Source: Owenia fusiformis (taxonomy: Eukaryota > Annelida > Polychaeta > Sabellida > Oweniidae). From it: a stretch of 64,000 nt of DNA. Position 1 is the stretch's first letter. The number at the start of each line of letters is the position of its first letter. The DNA lies in contig CAIIXF020000007.1 in assembly GCA_903813345.2 (NCBI GenBank), forward strand, positions 9,429,730 through 9,493,729, read 5' to 3'. Below are positions 59,401 through 64,000 of the stretch, piece by piece. Made by a program: the position numbers and the translations under genes. Under the pieces are notes generated by a model. It saw only the letters and a program-made list of their open reading frames with translations. It was not told where the DNA came from and ran no database searches.

Positions 59401-60182
59401 CTGTCGGAATAAACTAACAGTTATTTCTTTTATTTACTTTTGAGATGGACTCATGTTTTCTTTTTGCTTTCAGCCATATCCGAAATGAGGTACGGTTGCA
59501 TCTCCTTCAATTACAGCTTGCCACTGTTAAAGCCACAGAAACGGCAACTGCCAATGACAATAATCACCATGGCGACCGAAACAAACCAACAGACAATAAT
59601 TGGAATGCACATAAGAATCCAGTCTGTCCCGATGACTCGCGATCGACCATAGCGCAACATAAAACGAATACAAAAGGAACTCCATTAAGTATTATAAAGG
59701 AAAACCATCTGAATGATGCCAAAACGCAAAGAAGCCGTAGCGAAGGTGATTATCCAACAACTGCAAAGACTACTGAACACGAGGTTCAAAACTCAAGAAC
59801 AGTCATTCCCCATCAACACGTTCAGTCTATCCTAAAACCAAGCGATCGAATCCAGTCGACAAGTGACCATGCTTTATTCGGGAATGGAATTAGCAATAGG
59901 CCTAACGTGTATCCAAATCACGTTCATCAAAAAAATACCAACAGGAGTAATATAATTCCAGCAGAGAACACACTGGGCCAAAGCAATATTACAAATGTTA
60001 TTAAACGTTTTGAAACACTCCAGACAAGCAATGTTGGGCGTCAGTTATCGACCACACATGATTCTCAAACTAATTATTCGCCTAGTTCTAAAGTAAGATT
60101 TCAACTAACAGATCCACCTCTAAATCAACCGAAACATAAGGCATTACATAATTCTGATGATGATGGATCTACGTCATTATAG
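53356..60182 (+). CDS. SNCAIP: Synphilin-1-like ankyrin protein, 9 exons
   Basis: Exons: 53356-53410, 54318-55384, 55586-55786, 56718-56825, 57136-57261, 57481-57693, 58089-58279, 58774-58962, 59474-60182. All are GT-AG, phases agree, total 2859 nt (952 codons plus stop) against 919 residues in human synphilin-1. Homology is clear by eye: MEPEEYDFDTYVQDD against the human MEAPEYLDLDEIDF start, DRHGNNVLHL against DENGNNLLHI, NRKKLTPFGCAVKRGHVDC against NTEKLTPAGLAIKNGQLEC, YLQSVETC against YLVVVETC, and a C-terminal KVRFQL against LRVTF. In vertebrates synphilin-1 binds alpha-synuclein, parkin and SIAH ligases. Alpha-synuclein is not known in invertebrates, so the role here is open. The protein is probably cytoplasmic; no signal peptide or membrane segment is seen. 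Confidence 0.88.
54318..55384 (+). CDS. Exon 2: disordered N-terminal half
   Basis: The exon starts after CTTCCAG and encodes FVRANNEVMKVTEEEVDRL and then about 330 polar, Ser/Lys-rich residues. Recognisable patches are KKHVSFDEVVYSSDPSLEGV, LELEDFDEI and a late Ser-rich SPRSRDSSAYSTSSDDVF stretch. It is predicted disordered and probably phosphorylated. It ends VSSGNVEAL in phase 0, just before the ankyrin block. Confidence 0.85.
55586..57693 (+). CDS. Exons 3-6: ankyrin repeats and start of coiled coil
   Basis: Exons 55586-55786, 56718-56825, 57136-57261 and 57481-57693, all phase 0. Repeats start near DRHGNNVLHLCCSSGHLESL, KKLTPFGCAVKRGHVDCL, TQRLLHIAAKHNQFDCL, NRLTPLHIAAKYGRLECM and ADGLTASELALINGHSQC. 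The helix ENIKLKLENDRLLEEQREFE begins the coiled coil, as in the human protein after VVVETC. Confidence 0.92.
55838..56326. mobile_element. MITE-like inverted-repeat element in intron 3
   Basis: The left end AACACCCCAGTCAATCTACA and the right end TGTGACTGGGGTGGGGTGTA are imperfect inverses. The body repeats GAAATGTTACTG and CGGCGTAGAAAT-type words and is GC-richer than the gene around it. It lies between exons 3 and 4 and holds no coding sequence. Confidence 0.6.
58089..58962 (+). CDS. Exons 7-8: coiled-coil region
   Basis: Exons 58089-58279 and 58774-58962, joined in phase 2. MEAVAKVSTVMKTADN and VAQLKQEFEHVTNRLARQVD show heptad hydrophobic spacing; later KLGEDLDKFK and LAYIEALQNSYSHFNTKL continue it. 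This is the equivalent of the coiled coil that follows the ankyrin block in synphilin-1. Confidence 0.85.
59474..60182 (+). CDS. Exon 9: C-terminal tail
   Basis: The exon enters in phase 2 and encodes SHIRNEVRLHLLQLQLATVK, comparable to the RELKLARLRQLMQR helix of the human protein. About 200 Asn/Thr/His-rich, disordered residues follow, including SNRPNVYPNHVHQKNTNRSN. Near the end SSKVRFQLTDPPLNQ resembles the human LKLRVTFEEPVVQ. The stop is TAG at 60180-60182. Confidence 0.88.
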
Positions 60183-60216
60183 CTTTTTATATTTTTCAAA
60201 CGTTAATATATTATTC

Positions 60217-60238
60217 AATAAAGAAGTGTTCCAATAAA
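60217..60238 (+). terminator. Poly(A) signals of the synphilin-like gene
   Basis: AATAAA at 60217-60222 and again at 60233-60238, followed by a T/G-rich stretch (GGTTTGTTTGTTATTTGG), the normal layout of a cleavage site. The 3' UTR would be short, about 60-80 nt. Confidence 0.75.
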
Positions 60239-62487
60239 AGATGTCAGACCGGTTTGTTTGTTATTTGGTCGCCGATTCAACAGCTTGGGTTAATAGAGAG
60301 TTTAAGCTTGCACTATTTTCACAACGTAAACGTGAACAGAAAGTATCGATATAGAAATGTGTATTGCGCGCATACTTTTGTATGCGCTTTAAGCGCTTAA
60401 TAGTCTACTTCAATACCCATTCATGCTTTAGAGTTTCGTGTATAGAAGGGGAAATTTGATATTTGAAATATCACGTTGGTGTCAACGGGAATCATTATAC
60501 TTATGTCTGTTGAATACTATGCTGGAGATTTTGATTCACAGTAGAATTTTTTTTCTGAAGAGGATGATGTATGTCATGCTTGTTTTAGCTCCAAATATCT
60601 TACCAAACGAGCCTGTTTAAAATATATAATCAGAAAACCAGCTAAAGAACTACCAATCGCATTTTCCATGTTGGGCATAGTCTAAGCATAAACACTGAAC
60701 GTTTATTTGAGCGGGAAAACTACTTGCAATCATGAGCCCCTCTCAATCGGTCAACAGTGTCACAAATTACAACCTTTTCCTTTGTACCTACTCACTCTGG
60801 AAAGTAAATATAACGAAAAGGAGACGAGGTAATCCCCAGATGACCATTATTCTACACGTTTATATACGAGTTCTGTTAAAACACGTGAAGCTTACCCTCC
60901 CTAGAAACAACGATAGAGGGTGTGTGTGTAGGTCCTTTCGTAACATATTCTAGTCAGGTGATCTCACGATGTGGTCCCACAATTGTTAATCAGATATCTA
61001 CATACCGCGAAACCTGATACTGCATCTAATTACCAATGGATATGATAAACCGTCACACGTGAAAATAACAAACATATTGTTCAGGTTGGTCAGATGTATT
61101 TTCAGTGGAAAGTTGGTACATGATAAGAATTTGTTGATATACATGTATATTTTCACAAACCTTCAATATTGTATCCAACGTGGATATATGACGAAATTTA
61201 GGTCATCTAGTTGAACCCCGGGCACTGTATTTATTCTCAAACTGAAACGCCAACTATTATTTTTAAATAGAAACGTGACGCAACTAACAATAACAGATCG
61301 GCATATTTACATCAAGATGGCAAGTACGTCAATATAATTTTTTTGCCTTAAGGTGTAAATGTCTCGAATGTACGGGTAATTGTACAAAATTAAATCGCAG
61401 AGAAATATACACAGTAACTCATACAGAGTCCGGACATGATCAATTTTGTCAAAACATATAATTCTACATGCATATTCAGAATATTCTTGATTCTTTAATA
61501 TGGACCATGTCGTGGTCAAACGATAGCACTGGACATTTCACGAAAACGGATACTTGGAGACTCACTAAAGAATTAAAAGGTTGAGTCCAGTCCCAAATTT
61601 TCTGACAACTATATATGTAAAGAAATTTGAACCCACTAACAAATAATAGTTTTAATTCTCACTATTAGCGTCCCCGTTTCCTATTTCATACATGAGACCG
61701 AGCAATTCGATAATAAATTCTCTGTGAGATTCGTGTAGAGCGCAACTAACAAGATGGGGTTATTTCCCGAAATATGTGCAGCCGACGATGATCTAAATAC
61801 AATTCCCATTCTTCATTTAAGAATTTTTCGGAAATCGGACCCATCACGTCATCAAGTGGACATTGTATCATTTTTGAAAATATTTAAGATCATATAGATG
61901 AACCATAAATAATTTACATAATACATCGAATAACTGGGTCTCATTTTCAGCAATTCTATGTTCTTATAAATAGATCAACCACTGTGCTCAGTCCCTTTCG
62001 TCTTGCGAAAATATAAATTGAATACAAATGTTTTACAGCCAATAAATATACACAATATTCAACTGATTTCAGTCATTAATATGTACAATCTAAATCGATA
62101 ATAAATTTTTTTTAAATACTAATCAGTTTAGGATTTCAACTGAATAAGCGGATGAAGTTACAGCTGTTAAAATACCTCAAAGAAAACAAATTAATCGTTC
62201 GTAAATATAAATGTGTAAGGAGTAACATTTTTCCTAAGCCATGTACCCAAATGTGGGCAACTCAACACGAACGGGCAATGTGAAAGAATTGTGGCCCACT
62301 TCGCCATCCGGTCAACATGTTATTTGAATTTGTCATTCCAAGCTCTGTCGAATTTGGATGATTAGTAAGGTAGATGAAATACATAATAGTATGGGAGCAA
62401 AGGTAATTCCGTGTCCTTTTTAGAGGCGAGCTAAGCGACATATATTTTTATGAACTATAAGTGATACTTACCAAGAAAAATGATGTT
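60239..62487. other. Intergenic, no gene recognised
   Basis: AT-rich, about 2.2 kb. Short open frames of about 60-73 codons only, without motif. No repeat with clear ends. Confidence 0.5.
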
Positions 62488-62833
62488 GGCAATTCTGAAT
62501 CCGCGACGGCGTTGCTATGGTAACCAAGTGAATAAGCCACGCCCACTTTTAGGGGCTCTTTTCAGTGTTTGGCCCCTATCTCCTTCATTATTGCTCAGAT
62601 TTCGATGAAATTCACACTAAATGGAAGGTAATAGATAATGCAATCAAAATATATTAAGTTGGCAATTCTGAATCCGCGGCAGCATTACTATGGTAACAAA
62701 GTAAATATGCCACACCCACTTTTAGGGGCTCTTTTCTGTGTTTGGCCCATATCTTCATCATTATTGCTCAGATTTCGATGAAATTTGCACCAAATGAAAG
62801 GTAATAGATGAAGCAATCATACAGTTTATAAGA
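62488..62833 (+). repeat. Two tandem 173-bp units with X-box-like motif
   Basis: Unit 1 starts at 62488 and unit 2 at 62661 with GGCAATTCTGAATCCGCG. Both continue through CTATGGTAAC, CCACTTTTAGGGGCTCTTTT and TTGCTCAGATTTCGATGAAA. The X-box-like word is GTTGCTATGGTAACC in unit 1 (62511-62525) and ATTACTATGGTAAC in unit 2 (62684-62697). Confidence 0.92.
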
Positions 62834-63890
62834 TATGCAAATAGGGTGATTATGACGTCATAACTCTTTGTTTTTGTGTATTTTATTTTAATCATGATAT
62901 ATAAATCTGCGAAATTATTATTTTTAAAATGGTCAATAATGCTTTTAACCAGTTAATTAGTTTATTCCTTTTAGTTGAGTTTATTAGTTTATTACATTCA
63001 TACATGTATGGTCATAAAACATTGAATAAATGTAATGAAAGTGCCCAATTAACGCTGTTGCTATGGTAACAGCAAGTAGCAAAACGATCCGCTGTAAACA
63101 AGAGAATTCTTTAGGAAATGTTACATTTTGACCATTTGACTGACATGTATTCTTTTTAAAATTTGGTGACAGAAAATAACCTAATAACTATAGAAAATTA
63201 TTCAATTTGGATTGTGTTATACTATGATGTCATAAGGGCAATTGTTAATCAGGGGCGCAGCACGCTCTCAGTGGGGGGGGGGCAGGTGGGGGGGGGTTCG
63301 ACACAATTGTTTTTAAAGATTTTGTTTAATTTTACAAAAGTAGATGCAACTTCCTTCAAAACTGAGCTAGAAGCTTCGAGTCAAATGCATTTTAAAACTC
63401 TATTTCTATCTAATGGTTCTATTTTTATTGGTTACAGGGGGGGATGCACTCATTACACCCCCTGGCTATGCCTATGTTAGCTATGGTAACCAGGTGAATA
63501 TGCCGTTCCCATTTTTCACGACTTTTCCAAAGTTTTGCTTCTATCTTTGTCATCATGATAGCTCTGGTGTATATGAAATTTTCATTAAATGGAAGTTTGC
63601 TTTTCTTGCTGGGTTTCTTTACAGTGTTTGGTCCTTTCTCTTTGGCATTTACGCTTCGATATTCATACTTCAATCAATCATATTTCTCAGCTTTGACCTC
63701 ATTTTATTGTGAATGTCAAAGGACAAGGTACCAATTTGGAATCATTTTGAGCAATTCTACCTTATTTCAAGAAAATAATCACAAAAGCAGCTATGATACC
63801 CTAACGAGTAAGCCAGTCAGTTAATCTACATTATCCATGCATTTTCTGATTCACCTGGTTACCATAGCAACATCATATTGGATTAATATA
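62834..63890. repeat. Diverged copies of the same repeat family
   Basis: GTTGCTATGGTAAC recurs near 63057-63070. A third diverged unit at about 63478-63600 reads CTATGGTAACCAGGTGAATATGCC, then ATGAAATTTTCATTAAATGGAAG. An inverted end at about 63850-63872 reads TCACCTGGTTACCATAGCAAC. The family probably forms a larger foldback element at 62.48-63.89 kb. Open frames here follow the repeat and are not taken as genes. A poly-G patch lies near 63273-63298. Confidence 0.6.
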
Positions 63891-64000
63891 ACCCCCCTCC
63901 CATAAACAATAAGATAGAACCATTAGATAGAAGAAGAGCTTTAACCCATTAGTGTCTATGTCCCGAATATGGCACGTTTTTTTAGTATATTGGAAGATGT

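Noticed and set aside
63163-63824. Overlapping open frames of 80-105 codons near the right edge
   Set aside because: They follow the GTTGCTATGGTAACC repeat family and a poly-G run; no domain seen.
1-64000. tRNA, rRNA or CRISPR-type arrays
   Set aside because: No tRNA T-arm/A-box pairs, rRNA cores or regular short repeats with unique spacers were found by eye.

Overview
This is AT-rich eukaryotic DNA with spliced genes, GT-AG introns of 0.1 to 4.4 kb and many small DNA transposons. The gene content is a secreted MAM/VWA/EGF protein and a synphilin-1-like ankyrin protein. With a tyrosine-recombinase retroelement, CR1/RTE-like LINE tails and mariner-like MITEs, it suggests a marine invertebrate. 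A lophotrochozoan such as a mollusc is my best guess, but the species is not determined.

Layout. 1-20.8 kb is a gene desert holding repeats: a degenerate module array (1.25-2.8 kb), a fossil DIRS/Ngaro-like element with split direct repeats and a nested mariner-like element (3.0-5.4 kb), a LINE tail, an ATTACACC-rich inverted-repeat element (6.9-7.9 kb), a degenerate tandem array (10.8-11.2 kb) and a dispersed repeat split by a 603-bp MITE (18.7-19.5 kb).

20.9-44.2 kb, + strand: one 19-exon gene whose exons join into a single open frame of 1242 codons. The protein is signal peptide - MAM - VWA1 - VWA2 - VWA3 - EGF - VWA4 - EGF - VWA5, probably a secreted matrix or adhesion protein of the matrilin/collagen-VI type. 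Its introns hold a minisatellite built from its own first splice donor, an inverted pair of ~800-bp composite elements, several mariner-like MITEs, a LINE fragment and a 4.1-kb foldback element.

44.2-53.3 kb: repeats, hairpins and one small minus-strand gene for a secreted Gly/Arg-rich peptide with a TATA box (49.55-49.97 kb).

53.3-60.2 kb, + strand: a 9-exon gene of 952 codons recognisable as a synphilin-1 (SNCAIP) homologue, with ankyrin repeats, a coiled coil and a conserved N-terminal acidic motif. 60.2-64 kb is intergenic, with a tandem repeat carrying GTTGCTATGGTAACC (X-box/RFX-like) motifs. The same type of motif is repeated in the 4.1-kb foldback. No sign of shared function between the genes is visible.
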